A stretch of DNA of 64,000 nt from Polaribacter sp. ALD11 (GTDB taxonomy: Bacteria > Bacteroidota > Bacteroidia > Flavobacteriales > Flavobacteriaceae), in assembly GCF_002831685.1 (NCBI RefSeq), contig NZ_CP025119.1, positions 1,944,001-2,008,000 on the forward strand, written 5' to 3'. The notes below the pieces were generated by a model. The model did not search any database, was not told the DNA's origin, and worked only from the letters and a program-made list of their open reading frames with translations. The stretch's first letter is position 1; each line of letters begins with the position of its first letter. The position numbers and the translations under genes were made by a program. Positions 25,705 through 34,729 of the stretch are shown here, piece after piece.

Positions 25705-27948
25705 ATGAAAAAATACATACTTAGTGGTTTTATACTACTATTTCCAATCTTCCTTTTTGCCCAAACGAATTTAAAGGGAATGCTTATGGACAAACAAAAC
25801 CCGAAAGATAACTTAGGTGTTTCTGGTGCAACTGTAAATTGGCTAAACACAAATATTGGTGCAATTACCAACGAAAAAGGGTGGTTTACAATTCCATATA
25901 AAAAGGAATACAAAAAATTAGTAGTCAGTTACATTGGGTATAAAACCGATACGTTGCTTGTTAATAACCTAGATGTAATTCATCATTTTATAACTTCAGA
26001 AAGCGACTTAGAAGAAGTAACAATTCGAGCTAAAAGAGATGCTGTTCAAAAATCTTTATTTGCTACTGCAAATACTTTTACCGTAAATAACGACGAGTTA
26101 TTAAAAGCTGCATGCTGTAATTTAGCGGAGAGTTTTGAAACCAATCCTTCGATAGATGTTAGTTTTTCTGATGCGCTAACAGGAACACGTCAAATACAAA
26201 TGTTAGGACTTAAAAGTCCGTATTTGCAAATCATGCAAGAAAACATTCCTTCTATTCGAGGCGCTGCACAAGCATTCGGGCTCACATTTACACCAGGAAC
26301 TTGGGTAGAAAGCATTCAGATTACAAAAGGAGCAGGTTCTGTTGTAAATGGTTTCGAAAGTATTTCCGGACAAATAAATGCTGAATTGGTAAAACCATTT
26401 TCAGACAATAAATTCTTTCTAAACGCATATAGTTCTTTAAATGGTAGGTTAGAATTAAACACGCATTTTAACGAGAGAATTTCCGATAAATGGCAGACAG
26501 GTTTATACATTCATGGAAATTATAGAGGAGAAAAATTTGATAAAAACAACGATAATTTTCTAGATGCACCTTTGGCAAATCAAATAAATGTAATGAACCG
26601 TTGGCAATATACAGATGCACAAAATGGTTGGGTTAGTTTTATAAACGTTCGGTTTTTAAATGATGAAAAACAAACAGGAGAACTTAATTTTAATCCAGAA
26701 ACAGACAAAGGAACCACCAATGCTTGGGGAAGTGAAATTGACACCAAACGTTTTGAAACTTCGCTTAAATTAGGCTATGTTTTTCCTGAATTACCTTTTC
26801 AAAATTTTGGTTTACAAGTAGCGTACAGCAATCATCAGCAAGATTCTTATTTTGGCTTGAATGTCTACGACATTAAACACGAAAGCTTGTATTCTAACTT
26901 ACTTTTCAACTCGATTATTGGTGACACTAGAAGCAAGTTTAAAACTGGAATTAATTTGACCTACGACAAATTTGATGAACTTGTAAATAGCACAAATTAT
27001 AACAGAAAAGAAAATTCTATCGGAGCCTTTTTCGAATATGCTTTTGACAATTTGGATAATTTTAGTTTAACTGCCGGAATTCGTGCAGACACGCATAGTT
27101 TATTAGGCACTTTTATTACGCCTAGAGTTCACGTAAGATATGTTCCTTGGGAAAAAGGAGTTTTTAGAGCCTCTGCAGGAAGAGGAAAAAGAAGTGCGAA
27201 TATTTTTGCCGAAAACCAGCAATTATTCGCAAGTTCTAGACAAATAAATATTGATGATGTAGGTGGAAATATTTACGGTCTAAATGCGGAAGTTGCATGG
27301 AATTACGGCATTTCTTATTTACAGAAATTCAATATATTCAATAAAAAAGGAGATATTACGTTTGATTTTTACAGAACCGATTTTAGCAATCAAGTTGTGG
27401 TAGATTGGGAGAACCCGCAAGAAATTTCTTTCTATGATTTAGACGGAAAAAGTATTGCAGATAGTTTTCAGGTCGAAGTAAATTATGAACTAGCAAAAAA
27501 CCTTGATTTAAGAACTGCTTTTAAATATTTTGATATTTCTACAGATTATAAAAACGGAAAATTTCAAAAACCAATTCAGCCAAATAATAGATTCTTTGCA
27601 AACCTTTCTTATGAAACAACCGCAAAAGAGAATGGATCTCAATGGAAATTTGATGTAACCTTTAATAATATAGGAAAACAACGTTTGCCAAATACCGCAA
27701 CAAACCCTACCCAATATCAACTACCAAAGTATACCGAGCGTTATAGTTTACTAAACTCTCAGATTACAAAAGTGTTTTCAAACAAGTTTGAAGTATATTT
27801 AGGAAGCGAAAACTTAACCAATGTGCAGCAGAAAAACCCTATTTTAGCTAGCGATAATCCGTTTGGCGCATATTTTGATACCACAATTGTGTATTCGCCA
27901 ATTTTTGGACGTGCAGTGTATGCAGGTTTACGATTTAAAATTAAATAA
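25705..27948 (+). CDS. TonB-dependent receptor, probably for a metal
   Basis: The 747-residue outer-membrane receptor has a signal peptide (MKKYILSGFILLFPIFLFAQ), a carboxypeptidase-like regulatory domain (about residues 22-105), a plug (about 115-230) and a 22-strand barrel ending in a short strand with FKIK. The plug begins with an unusual Cys pair (ACCNLAESFETNPSID), which could bind soft metals, and shows IQMLGLKSPY and GAGSVVNGFESISGQINAE. It lies between the Cys/His-rich HYC_CC_PP gene and an HMA-domain gene (43-bp gap), so copper or a related metal is the likely cargo. This is inference from context. Confidence 0.85.
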   Translation: MKKYILSGFILLFPIFLFAQTNLKGMLMDKQNPKDNLGVSGATVNWLNTNIGAITNEKGWFTIPYKKEYKKLVVSYIGYKTDTLLVNNLDVIHHFITSESDLEEVTIRAKRDAVQKSLFATANTFTVNNDELLKAACCNLAESFETNPSIDVSFSDALTGTRQIQMLGLKSPYLQIMQENIPSIRGAAQAFGLTFTPGTWVESIQITKGAGSVVNGFESISGQINAELVKPFSDNKFFLNAYSSLNGRLELNTHFNERISDKWQTGLYIHGNYRGEKFDKNNDNFLDAPLANQINVMNRWQYTDAQNGWVSFINVRFLNDEKQTGELNFNPETDKGTTNAWGSEIDTKRFETSLKLGYVFPELPFQNFGLQVAYSNHQQDSYFGLNVYDIKHESLYSNLLFNSIIGDTRSKFKTGINLTYDKFDELVNSTNYNRKENSIGAFFEYAFDNLDNFSLTAGIRADTHSLLGTFITPRVHVRYVPWEKGVFRASAGRGKRSANIFAENQQLFASSRQINIDDVGGNIYGLNAEVAWNYGISYLQKFNIFNKKGDITFDFYRTDFSNQVVVDWENPQEISFYDLDGKSIADSFQVEVNYELAKNLDLRTAFKYFDISTDYKNGKFQKPIQPNNRFFANLSYETTAKENGSQWKFDVTFNNIGKQRLPNTATNPTQYQLPKYTERYSLLNSQITKVFSNKFEVYLGSENLTNVQQKNPILASDNPFGAYFDTTIVYSPIFGRAVYAGLRFKIK

Positions 27949-27991
27949 CCCACACAGTGGAAATACATAAAACAACAAATAATTTAATACA

Positions 27992-28390
27992 ATGAAAAAA
28001 ATACTATTCATATTCAGTTTATTCTTGATTGGATTTTCCTCTCAAGCACAAGATGTAAAACAAGAGAAAAAGAAAAAAAATGCGAAGGTTGCTTTTGAAG
28101 TAAATGGTATTTGTGGTATGTGTAAAAAACGTATTGAAACTGCTGCTTTAAAAACCAAAGGTGTAAAATTTGCTATTTGGGATGTAAAATCGCATCAAAT
28201 GAACATCATTTTAGATGAACGTAAAACATCTCTAGAAACAGTAAAGCAGAACATTGCCAATGTTGGGCACGATGTTAAAGATTTTATAGCTACAGATGAA
28301 GCTTATAATTCTGTGCATCCTTGTTGTAAATATAGAGACAGCAAAATTATTGAAGACCATAAAGGTGAACTCAAAAAAAAGAAAAACTAA
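27992..28390 (+). CDS. Secreted heavy-metal-associated (HMA) domain protein
   Basis: The 132-residue protein has a signal peptide (MKKILFIFSLFLIGFSSQAQ) and one HMA ferredoxin-like domain (about 35-105) with the metal site GICGMCKKRIE (CxxC), followed by a second cysteine pair (HPCCKYRD) near the C-terminus and a Lys-rich end. HMA domains carry Cu(I) or similar ions. The periplasmic location and the receptor gene just upstream suggest it accepts metal entering through that receptor. A strong terminator follows. Confidence 0.85.
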   Translation: MKKILFIFSLFLIGFSSQAQDVKQEKKKKNAKVAFEVNGICGMCKKRIETAALKTKGVKFAIWDVKSHQMNIILDERKTSLETVKQNIANVGHDVKDFIATDEAYNSVHPCCKYRDSKIIEDHKGELKKKKN

Positions 28391-28396
28391 CAAACG

Positions 28397-28432
28397 AAAA
28401 AGCCTCACATTTTTAAATTGTGAGGCTTTTTT
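28397..28432 (+). terminator. Terminator after the HMA gene (copy 1 of a 35-nt repeat)
   Basis: AAAAGCCTCACA / TGTGAGGCTTTT hairpin with T-run. The 35 nt at 28398-28432 are repeated without a mismatch at 29294-29328. Confidence 0.9.
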
Positions 28433-28494
28433 AATTTTAAAAATGAAGATGAAAATTGGTCACAAATAAATTTAGCTTAGATTCGTGAAAAATT

Positions 28495-29214
28495 ATGAAA
28501 ATTATGAAAACTTACTTAAGCTTATTATTTATTTGTGTATTTACAATTCAAACCTATTCACAAAGAGAATTAGATTCACTTACTTATGAACAAACACAAG
28601 ATATCAATTTTTTTAAAAATATAAAAAACAGAACTTCAATACAAGTATATACTACGGTTAATCGCAATGTAGTTAAAGTTGGTGATACAGTAATTCTTGG
28701 AAAACCAACCTCAATGGAAACATCAACAAGGTCAAACACAATAGCAGCTGGCAGCAACCTTAGAGGAGCAAGAACAAGTTCAAGGAGTGTTTCTAAAAAA
28801 ACTTATGAATTTATAAAACTAGGAAGACCAGCTGGATTTGGATCAATAATGAATGCTATGAGCGGAGAAGCAGCTAATATGGCCTCAAATAGTTTGTCTA
28901 ACACAAAAGCGATTGTTAAAGAAATAAAAGCACATCACAGAGGTAGTAAAAAGAAGCCTTTGTATTTAATAATGGTTCTGGGTGAACTCAATGGGAAAGC
29001 ATTTGGTATTAATAAATACTTAAGTGTAATGAATACTGAACTAGCAATTGAACAAGGTGAAATTTATCTATTAAATAGAAAAATGACTAGAAGTGAAGCA
29101 ATTGCTAAACTCAAGGAGTCTAAAGAATTATTTGATTTAGAAATTATGACTAAAGTAGAGTATTCTAAAATTAAAAAAGAATTAACCCCTATCATTATGG
29201 GTAAGAAGAAATAA
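28495..29214 (+). CDS. Secreted protein with SHOCT-like C-terminus, function unknown
   Basis: The 239-residue protein has a signal peptide (MKTYLSLLFICVFTIQTYSQ, from the second Met at 28504 or the first at 28495). A middle region with KVGDTVILGKP and a Ser/Arg/Thr-rich stretch follows. The last 45 residues (MTRSEAIAKLKESKELFDL, then TKVEYSKIKKELTPII) have the two-helix SHOCT pattern seen at the ends of many otherwise unrelated proteins. It is bounded on both sides by identical terminators. No known function. Confidence 0.7.
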   Translation: MKIMKTYLSLLFICVFTIQTYSQRELDSLTYEQTQDINFFKNIKNRTSIQVYTTVNRNVVKVGDTVILGKPTSMETSTRSNTIAAGSNLRGARTSSRSVSKKTYEFIKLGRPAGFGSIMNAMSGEAANMASNSLSNTKAIVKEIKAHHRGSKKKPLYLIMVLGELNGKAFGINKYLSVMNTELAIEQGEIYLLNRKMTRSEAIAKLKESKELFDLEIMTKVEYSKIKKELTPIIMGKKK

Positions 29215-29293
29215 TTTTATCAAACAAACATCTCGACACAAATTTGATAAAAAATCAAATTCACTTAGTGTACAGTGTTTCAATTAAAACTCT

Positions 29294-29328
29294 AAAAGCC
29301 TCACATTTTTAAATTGTGAGGCTTTTTT
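29294..29328. terminator. Terminator after the SHOCT-like gene (copy 2 of a 35-nt repeat)
   Basis: Same hairpin and T-run as at 28398-28432, base for base. It can serve the plus-strand gene and, through its A-run, the minus-strand nuclease gene. Confidence 0.88.
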
Positions 29329-29360
29329 ATTTGAAGATATTTTTCTTAAAAGGCAAAAAT

Positions 29361-29436
29361 CTGCGTTAAGGATAGAAACGGCATCCTTTTTTATTTTTCA
29401 TAAAAAAGATATAGTGAATAGCCTGTTAAAACGCCC
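29361..29436 (+). ncRNA. Structured flavobacterial intergenic element, copy A
   Basis: GCGTT (29363-29367) pairs with AACGC (29430-29434). Inside are AAGGAT / ATCCTT and a CTTTTTTAT / ATAAAAAAG hairpin. The text (GATAGAAACGGCATCC, then ATAAAAAAGATATAGTGAATAGC) resembles copy B at 36483-36580 and a conserved element I remember from many flavobacterial genomes, possibly the Flavo-1 RNA family; I cannot confirm the name without a covariance search. Strand is assumed. Confidence 0.4.
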
Positions 29437-29456
29437 AAAAGAAAAAACACCTTCTA

Positions 29457-30263
29457 TTAAAAACTCCAATTTTTGTAATTATTAGAGTTTTCTAATTTTT
29501 CTTCGATAGTATCGTCTAACTCTTTAAAAAAATCGATACCTGTTAACGCTTCTACTGTATCTACCGAAACCACAAATTTATACAATGGTAAATTAGATTC
29601 TTTGTGAGGTATTAAAAAAGCCAACATTTTAATTTTACCATTTGTTTTATCTAAAATAACTTTATAAAACTGATTTGGAACAGAAACAGCTTCACTTCCA
29701 ATCGTTTTTAAATTGTGCTCTAAAACGCCACCTGTAATTACAAAAACACCATCGTTCTTCTTTGCCCAATAGCGTACTTTTTGTTCTAAACGATTCCAAA
29801 TACCTGCATTAAATTTGTGTTCTTGCGGACTTATATTGCTTGTTAAAAATGTTTCGTCATGTGCTACTTTGGTAAAACGCCTGTCTGCAGCAGGACATAA
29901 ATGCCCTTTATCGAAACCAGATTTTTTATAATTACGCCAATGTGCCGCTTTCGTTTTTACTGCACCGTCTATTTCAAAATAAGGTCTTTTGTAATTTGTA
30001 GTACTTAAATGTGATGTTTTTAATTCATAAGCTACCCATTCTGCCTGTTCGTGCTTCTCGCTATAGGATAATGAATAATTTTGATGATGTACAATTTGAT
30101 TGGTCGTACTTGTAGGTAAAAAATATTGATTTGTAGTTTCTTTTGGTATTTTACCTGTTTCTATTTGAACCTCTTCTTCTTTAGAATTTAAAAATTCTTC
30201 ATACCCGAAAACAGCAACTAAAATGAGTATTGCAATTATAGAGAGGAGTTGTTTTTTCTTCAA
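29457..30263 (-). CDS. Membrane-anchored or secreted DNA/RNA non-specific endonuclease
   Basis: The 268-residue protein has an N-terminal hydrophobic segment (LLSIIAILILVAVFGYEEF) and a NUC1-type nuclease domain (about residues 70-260). The catalytic motif is DKGHLCPAAD (the DRGH family motif with His as general base), followed by NISPQEHKFNAGIWNRLE, whose Asn residues help bind Mg2+. Such enzymes degrade DNA and RNA outside the cytoplasm and probably serve nutrition or defence against extracellular DNA. Single gene. Confidence 0.9.
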   Translation of the reverse strand: MKKKQLLSIIAILILVAVFGYEEFLNSKEEEVQIETGKIPKETTNQYFLPTSTTNQIVHHQNYSLSYSEKHEQAEWVAYELKTSHLSTTNYKRPYFEIDGAVKTKAAHWRNYKKSGFDKGHLCPAADRRFTKVAHDETFLTSNISPQEHKFNAGIWNRLEQKVRYWAKKNDGVFVITGGVLEHNLKTIGSEAVSVPNQFYKVILDKTNGKIKMLAFLIPHKESNLPLYKFVVSVDTVEALTGIDFFKELDDTIEEKLENSNNYKNWSF

Positions 30264-30440
30264 GTTGTTTTTATTTTATAATTCTTAATCGTTGTAAAGG
30301 TATGAAACATAAAGAGGCTAGCGTTAAGTATTAAACCTTTCGACTACCCACATGATAGACTATCTGTTTGAATTATTTTTTTTAACAACAATGTGAATAG
30401 TAATGGTTTATTAAAGAGCCCAAAAATAAAATTGACCTAA

Positions 30441-30480
30441 CAGATTGCTTCGTCATTCTTCCTCGCAATAACGATTGTGG
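30441..30480. repeat. Degenerate intergenic repeat (agattgcttcgtcattc type)
   Basis: CAGATTGCTTCGTCATTC...CCTCGCAATAACG resembles a short interspersed sequence often found between genes in Bacteroidota. It has imperfect internal pairing (CGTCATT / AATaACG). The rest of 30264-30485 holds nothing I can name. Confidence 0.35.
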
Positions 30481-30485
30481 AAAAA

Positions 30486-30519
30486 TAAAAACCCTTTCAA
30501 ATGAATGAAAGGGTTTTTA
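30486..30519 (-). terminator. Terminator of ahcY
   Basis: AAAAACCCTTTCA / TGAAAGGGTTTTT hairpin 40 nt after the ahcY stop, with the T-run in the ahcY direction. Confidence 0.88.
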
Positions 30520-30558
30520 ATTTTATGGATTCTGAAACATATTCAGAACAACAACTAT

Positions 30559-31872
30559 TTAGTATCTGTAGTGCTCTGGCTTAAATGGTCCGTTTACAGT
30601 TACACCAATATAAGATGCTTGCTCTTCACGCAATTCTGTAAGCTCTACTCCTATTTTTGCTAAGTGTAAAAAGGCTACTTTTTCATCTAAATGTTTTGGT
30701 AACATATACACATCGTTTTTATAAGCATCGGCGTTTTTCCAAAGTTCGATTTGCGCTAACGTCTGGTTTGTAAATGAGTTACTCATTACAAAACTTGGGT
30801 GACCTGTTGCACAACCTAAATTTACTAAACGACCTTCTGCAAGCAAAATAATATCGTTTCCATTGATGTTATATTTATCTACTTGTGGTTTGATGGTATC
30901 TTTTGTATTTCCGTGGTTTTTATTTAACCAAGCCATATCAATTTCATTATCAAAATGCCCAATATTACATACAATAACCTTGTCTTTCATTGCTTCGAAA
31001 TGACGTCCTTGTATAATATCTTTGTTTCCAGTAGTTGTAATAATAATGTCTGAATTTGCGATAACTGTTTCTAAACGCTTTACTTCAAAACCGTCCATTG
31101 CAGCTTGTAATGCACAAATAGGATCGATTTCTGTAACCGTTACAATAGAACCTGCACCTTTAAAAGAAGCAGCTGTTCCTTTACCAACATCACCATAACC
31201 ACAAACAGTTACACGTTTACCAGCTAACATAATATCTGTTGCTCTACGAATTGCATCTACTGCAGATTCTTTACAACCATATTTATTATCGAATTTAGAT
31301 TTTGTAACAGAATCGTTCACGTTAATTGCTGGCATTGGCAATGTTCCGTTTTTTACTCTTTCATATAATCTATGAACTCCCGTAGTAGTTTCTTCTGATA
31401 AACCGTTAATTCCTGCAGCTAACTCAGGAAAACGATCTAAAACCATGTTTGTTAAATCTCCACCATCATCTAAAATCATATTTAATGGTTTCTTGTCTTC
31501 ACCAAAAAATAAGGTTTGCTCAATACACCAGTCAAATTCTTCTTCTGTCATATCTTTCCAAGCATACACAGCAGTTCCAGCCTCAGCAATTGCAGCCGCA
31601 GCTTGGTCTTGTGTAGAAAAAATATTACAAGAACTCCAAGTTACTTCTGCACCTAAAGCTTGTAAAGTTTCAATTAAAACGGCAGTTTGAATGGTCATGT
31701 GTAAACATCCTGCAATTCTTGCACCTTTTAAAGGCTGCTCGTTTTTATATTCTTCTCTTAAAGACATTAAACCTGGCATTTCTGCTTCGGCTAAGTTAAT
31801 TTCTTTTCTTCCCCAAGCAGCTAAAGAAATATCCTTAACTTTGTTTGGTACGTAAGCTGTTTTTGTGCTCAT
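30559..31872 (-). CDS. ahcY: Adenosylhomocysteinase (SAH hydrolase)
   Basis: The 437-residue NAD-dependent enzyme splits S-adenosylhomocysteine into adenosine and homocysteine and so keeps methylation running. Clear motifs: [16 protein letters not shown] near the N-terminus, DDGGDLTN, the NAD-binding [33 protein letters not shown] and the C-terminal KPEHYRY. Size is normal for the bacterial form. A -7 box lies 35 nt upstream and a terminator follows; I see no SAH riboswitch in the short leader. Confidence 0.97.
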   Translation of the reverse strand: MSTKTAYVPNKVKDISLAAWGRKEINLAEAEMPGLMSLREEYKNEQPLKGARIAGCLHMTIQTAVLIETLQALGAEVTWSSCNIFSTQDQAAAAIAEAGTAVYAWKDMTEEEFDWCIEQTLFFGEDKKPLNMILDDGGDLTNMVLDRFPELAAGINGLSEETTTGVHRLYERVKNGTLPMPAINVNDSVTKSKFDNKYGCKESAVDAIRRATDIMLAGKRVTVCGYGDVGKGTAASFKGAGSIVTVTEIDPICALQAAMDGFEVKRLETVIANSDIIITTTGNKDIIQGRHFEAMKDKVIVCNIGHFDNEIDMAWLNKNHGNTKDTIKPQVDKYNINGNDIILLAEGRLVNLGCATGHPSFVMSNSFTNQTLAQIELWKNADAYKNDVYMLPKHLDEKVAFLHLAKIGVELTELREEQASYIGVTVNGPFKPEHYRY

Positions 31873-31906
31873 ATTATGTATATTTATATTCTAATTTTTC
31901 GAACTG

Positions 31907-31914
31907 CAAAGTTA
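31907..31914 (-). promoter_or_regulatory. -7 box of ahcY
   Basis: TAACTTTG on the minus strand, 34 nt before the ATG. -33 not evident. Confidence 0.45.
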
Positions 31915-31935
31915 CGACATCCATTTTAAAAAAGT

Positions 31936-32562
31936 ATGGCTCTTTACAAAAGTTTAACGGTTAATGAAAATACAAAAGTTCTCATTTGGAAGATTGAAGA
32001 ATCTTTTAATGAATTAAATAAGAACGTTTTACTAACAGAAAACAGTCAAGCTCGTTTAGATAGCATGAAATCGGAATTGCATCAACGAGGTTTTTTAAGT
32101 GTACGCCATTTATTAAAGGAAGCTGGTTATTCTGATACAGATTTAATTTATGATGAGTTTGGGAAACCACATTTAAAAGACGGAAAATTTATTTCTATTA
32201 CACATTCTTTTACATTTTCTGGCTTGATAATTTCTGATGATCTACATGTTGGAATTGACATTGAAAAACAACGTGATAAAATTCTAAAAATAGCACATAA
32301 ATTCACACCTATTGAAGAGTATAGAACCATTGCAAATTCTGACGCCTTGGTTAGTAAGTTAACCATTGTTTGGGGCGCAAAAGAGAGTTTGTATAAAATC
32401 TACGGAAAGAAAAAATTGCTCTTTCTACATCATATCTATATTGAAGATTTTAAGTTTGAAGACGAAAAAACTTCTGGTGAAATTAGATATGAAGGAAAAG
32501 CTACTTCTTATAACATTCAGTTTTTAGAGTTTGAAGGTTTTACTTGTGTGTATGCTTATTAA
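31936..32562 (+). CDS. 4'-phosphopantetheinyl transferase superfamily protein
   Basis: The 208-residue enzyme transfers the phosphopantetheine arm of CoA to a carrier protein. The Sfp-type motifs are present: HSFTFSGLII, GIDIEKQRDKI with the Mg2+-binding Asp/Glu pair, and WGAKESLYKIYGKKKLLF. The target may be ACP or a peptide/polyketide carrier; none is encoded nearby. It is divergent from ahcY and converges on the DUF983 gene with only 14 bp between stops. Confidence 0.88.
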   Translation: MALYKSLTVNENTKVLIWKIEESFNELNKNVLLTENSQARLDSMKSELHQRGFLSVRHLLKEAGYSDTDLIYDEFGKPHLKDGKFISITHSFTFSGLIISDDLHVGIDIEKQRDKILKIAHKFTPIEEYRTIANSDALVSKLTIVWGAKESLYKIYGKKKLLFLHHIYIEDFKFEDEKTSGEIRYEGKATSYNIQFLEFEGFTCVYAY

Positions 32563-32576
32563 AAAGAACAAAGTTT

Positions 32577-32930
32577 CTAATCACCACTATAAAACATATA
32601 AACCCAAATAGATCTAGAAACCCTAAAATTAATAGTACTTAACAAAATTGCTGTTGTAATTGCAATAATTACCACATTTATATAAGAAAAACCCAATAAG
32701 AACTTAAACAAGACAACACTTGCTATCATTTCTGCTGCCACAAGCGCATAACTAACAAACATAGCACCAAAAAAGAAACCCGGTTCTTTTTCAAATTTAA
32801 AATTACATTCTTTGCATAGAGCATTCATTTTAGGTGCTTTAAATAAAAGAAGATTCCCTAATTTGCTATACATTTTGCCTTTTTTACAATTAGGACATTT
32901 ACATTTTAACATATCTATTACATTTGCCAT
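32577..32930 (-). CDS. DUF983 membrane protein with zinc ribbon
   Basis: The 117-residue protein has an N-terminal four-Cys zinc ribbon (CKCPNCKKGKMYSK and ALCKECNFKFEKEPGFF) and two transmembrane helices (GAMFVSYALVAAEMIASVVLF and INVVIIAITTAILLSTINF). This is the DUF983 layout. Function is unknown. Single gene with its own -7 box. Confidence 0.85.
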   Translation of the reverse strand: MANVIDMLKCKCPNCKKGKMYSKLGNLLLFKAPKMNALCKECNFKFEKEPGFFFGAMFVSYALVAAEMIASVVLFKFLLGFSYINVVIIAITTAILLSTINFRVSRSIWVYMFYSGD

Positions 32931-32952
32931 AAGATCTAATTTATTAGTACCA

Positions 32953-32960
32953 CAAAATTA
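32953..32960 (-). promoter_or_regulatory. -7 box of the DUF983 gene
   Basis: TAATTTTG on the minus strand, 22 nt before the ATG. Confidence 0.4.
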
Positions 32961-33024
32961 AGCTGCTAAAATGTTATTTAGCATATAATATAATCACCAT
33001 TTTTTGTGTTTTTAGGACATTATT

Positions 33025-33900
33025 ATGAAAATACCCGTTTTAAAGATTAATCAGTTTCTCGAGTCCAAGTCAATAAATGATTTGTATATAAATTCTTTTT
33101 CAAATCATATTGAATTGAATACAGAATTAATTAGTAAACCACACAGTCATAATTTTTATTTATGCGTTCTCTTTACAGAGGGAACAGGAAAACATGAAAT
33201 TGACTTTAGCTCTTACAGGGTAAACCCAGGTAAAGTCTTCTTTTTAAAACCTGGACAAACACATTCTTGGAAATTTGAAACAAAACCAGAAGGATTTATA
33301 TTTTTCCATTCTCAAGAGTTTTATGAATTAAAGTTTTTAGACCATACACTTAACTCGTTTCCTTTTTTCTACTCTAATCAAAATCCACCTTTATTAGAAT
33401 TATCTAAAAAGGAAATGAAAAATATAGAAGTAAAATTTCAAGAAGTATATGCAGAATATCTACAGAGAAATACCTTAAGAGAGCTCAAAATAACAAATAT
33501 TATTAATAGTATTTATATAGATTTAACAAGAGTATATACTGCTAATGTAAATTTAGAAAAGTTGGTTTCTCCAAGTTACTCTGTGATACTTGAGCGTTTA
33601 GAAAGTTTAATAAACCAACATTTTTATAAAGAAAAACTACCAAAATTTTATTCTTACCAATTAAACATAACAACAAAACATTTGAATAGAGTTGTTAAAA
33701 AAGCACTGAATAAAACTACAAATCAATTAATATCTGAAAGAATAATATTAGAATCAAAACGGTTAATTATTCACTCTGAAAACAATTTAACTACCATTGC
33801 AGACACTCTTAAGTTTTCAGATTACGCCTATTTTTCAAAGTTTTTCAAATTAAAAACTGGTTTTACACCAATGGGTTTTAGAAAAAAATATTCTTCGTAG
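33025..33900 (+). CDS. AraC-family transcriptional regulator
   Basis: The 291-residue protein has an N-terminal cupin sensor (KPHSHNFYLCVLFTEGTGKH, VNPGKVFFLKPGQTHSW) and a C-terminal double helix-turn-helix (TTKHLNRVVKKALNKTTNQL; NNLTTIADTLKFSDYAYFSK) with the usual end FKLKTGFTPMGFRKKY. The ligand is unknown. It stands alone on the plus strand, 32 bp before pcrB, so it could be co-transcribed with that gene, although their functions are not obviously linked. Confidence 0.92.
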   Translation: MKIPVLKINQFLESKSINDLYINSFSNHIELNTELISKPHSHNFYLCVLFTEGTGKHEIDFSSYRVNPGKVFFLKPGQTHSWKFETKPEGFIFFHSQEFYELKFLDHTLNSFPFFYSNQNPPLLELSKKEMKNIEVKFQEVYAEYLQRNTLRELKITNIINSIYIDLTRVYTANVNLEKLVSPSYSVILERLESLINQHFYKEKLPKFYSYQLNITTKHLNRVVKKALNKTTNQLISERIILESKRLIIHSENNLTTIADTLKFSDYAYFSKFFKLKTGFTPMGFRKKYSS

Positions 33901-33932
33901 AAATCTACTTGTAATTTATTATTTTCGCAATT

Positions 33933-34664
33933 GTGAATATCTACCAAAACATTTTATTAGCAAAAGAAGAAGGCAAAAAATTATTAGCAGTTCTAATTGA
34001 TCCTGAAAAAATGAATCTAGAAAATATTCCTGCTTTTTTTAAGAAAATCCATACTTCTATTGCGACACATATTTTTGTTGGCGGAAGTACCGACAAAGAT
34101 AGTCAGACAGAAAGTGTAGTTACTGCAATTAAGAAAGCAACCAATTTACCTGTTATTTTATTTCCTGGTGATGTTTCGCAAATCTCACATAAAGCAGACG
34201 GAATCCTATTTTTGAGCCTTATTTCTGGGAGAAATCCTGAGTATTTAATTGAGCAACAAGTAAAAGCAGCTCCGATCTTAAAAAATTCTAATTTAGAAAT
34301 TCTTTCAACGGGTTATATATTAATTGACGGAAAAAAAGAAACAGCAACACAGAAAGTGAGCAACACAAAGCCAATTGCTCAAGAAAACTTAGATTTAATT
34401 TTAAATACTGCTTTGGCTGGTCAGTTTGCTGGCAAGAAACTAATTTATCTAGAAGCTGGTTCCGGCGCCATAGTTCCTGTGGACGAGAACATTATTACTC
34501 TTGTAAAAGGAAATCTAAATATTCCTATAATTGTAGGAGGCGGAATCCGTTCTAAAAAACAATTAGAGAGCGCTTTTAATGCGGGTGCAGATATGGTAGT
34601 TATTGGCACTGCTTTTGAAAATAACACCACTTTTATTGAAGAATTTAAAAACAACGAATTATAG
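33933..34664 (+). CDS. Geranylgeranylglyceryl/heptaprenylglyceryl phosphate synthase (PcrB-like)
   Basis: The 243-residue TIM-barrel prenyltransferase joins a polyprenyl diphosphate to glycerol 1-phosphate. Motifs: LAVLIDPEKMN, HIFVGGSTDKDSQTESVV, LFPGDVSQISHKADGILFLS, YLEAGSGA and IIVGGGIRSKKQLESAFNAGAD. The group II enzymes of Bacteroidota have this size. The start is GTG at 33933. The physiological product in flavobacteria is unclear. Confidence 0.92.
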   Translation: MNIYQNILLAKEEGKKLLAVLIDPEKMNLENIPAFFKKIHTSIATHIFVGGSTDKDSQTESVVTAIKKATNLPVILFPGDVSQISHKADGILFLSLISGRNPEYLIEQQVKAAPILKNSNLEILSTGYILIDGKKETATQKVSNTKPIAQENLDLILNTALAGQFAGKKLIYLEAGSGAIVPVDENIITLVKGNLNIPIIVGGGIRSKKQLESAFNAGADMVVIGTAFENNTTFIEEFKNNEL

Positions 34665-34729
34665 AAAAAAACTCGTTCTTGGGTTAGACTGACAAAAAAG
34701 TTTAAATTTACAACTTCAAACAAAATTAA

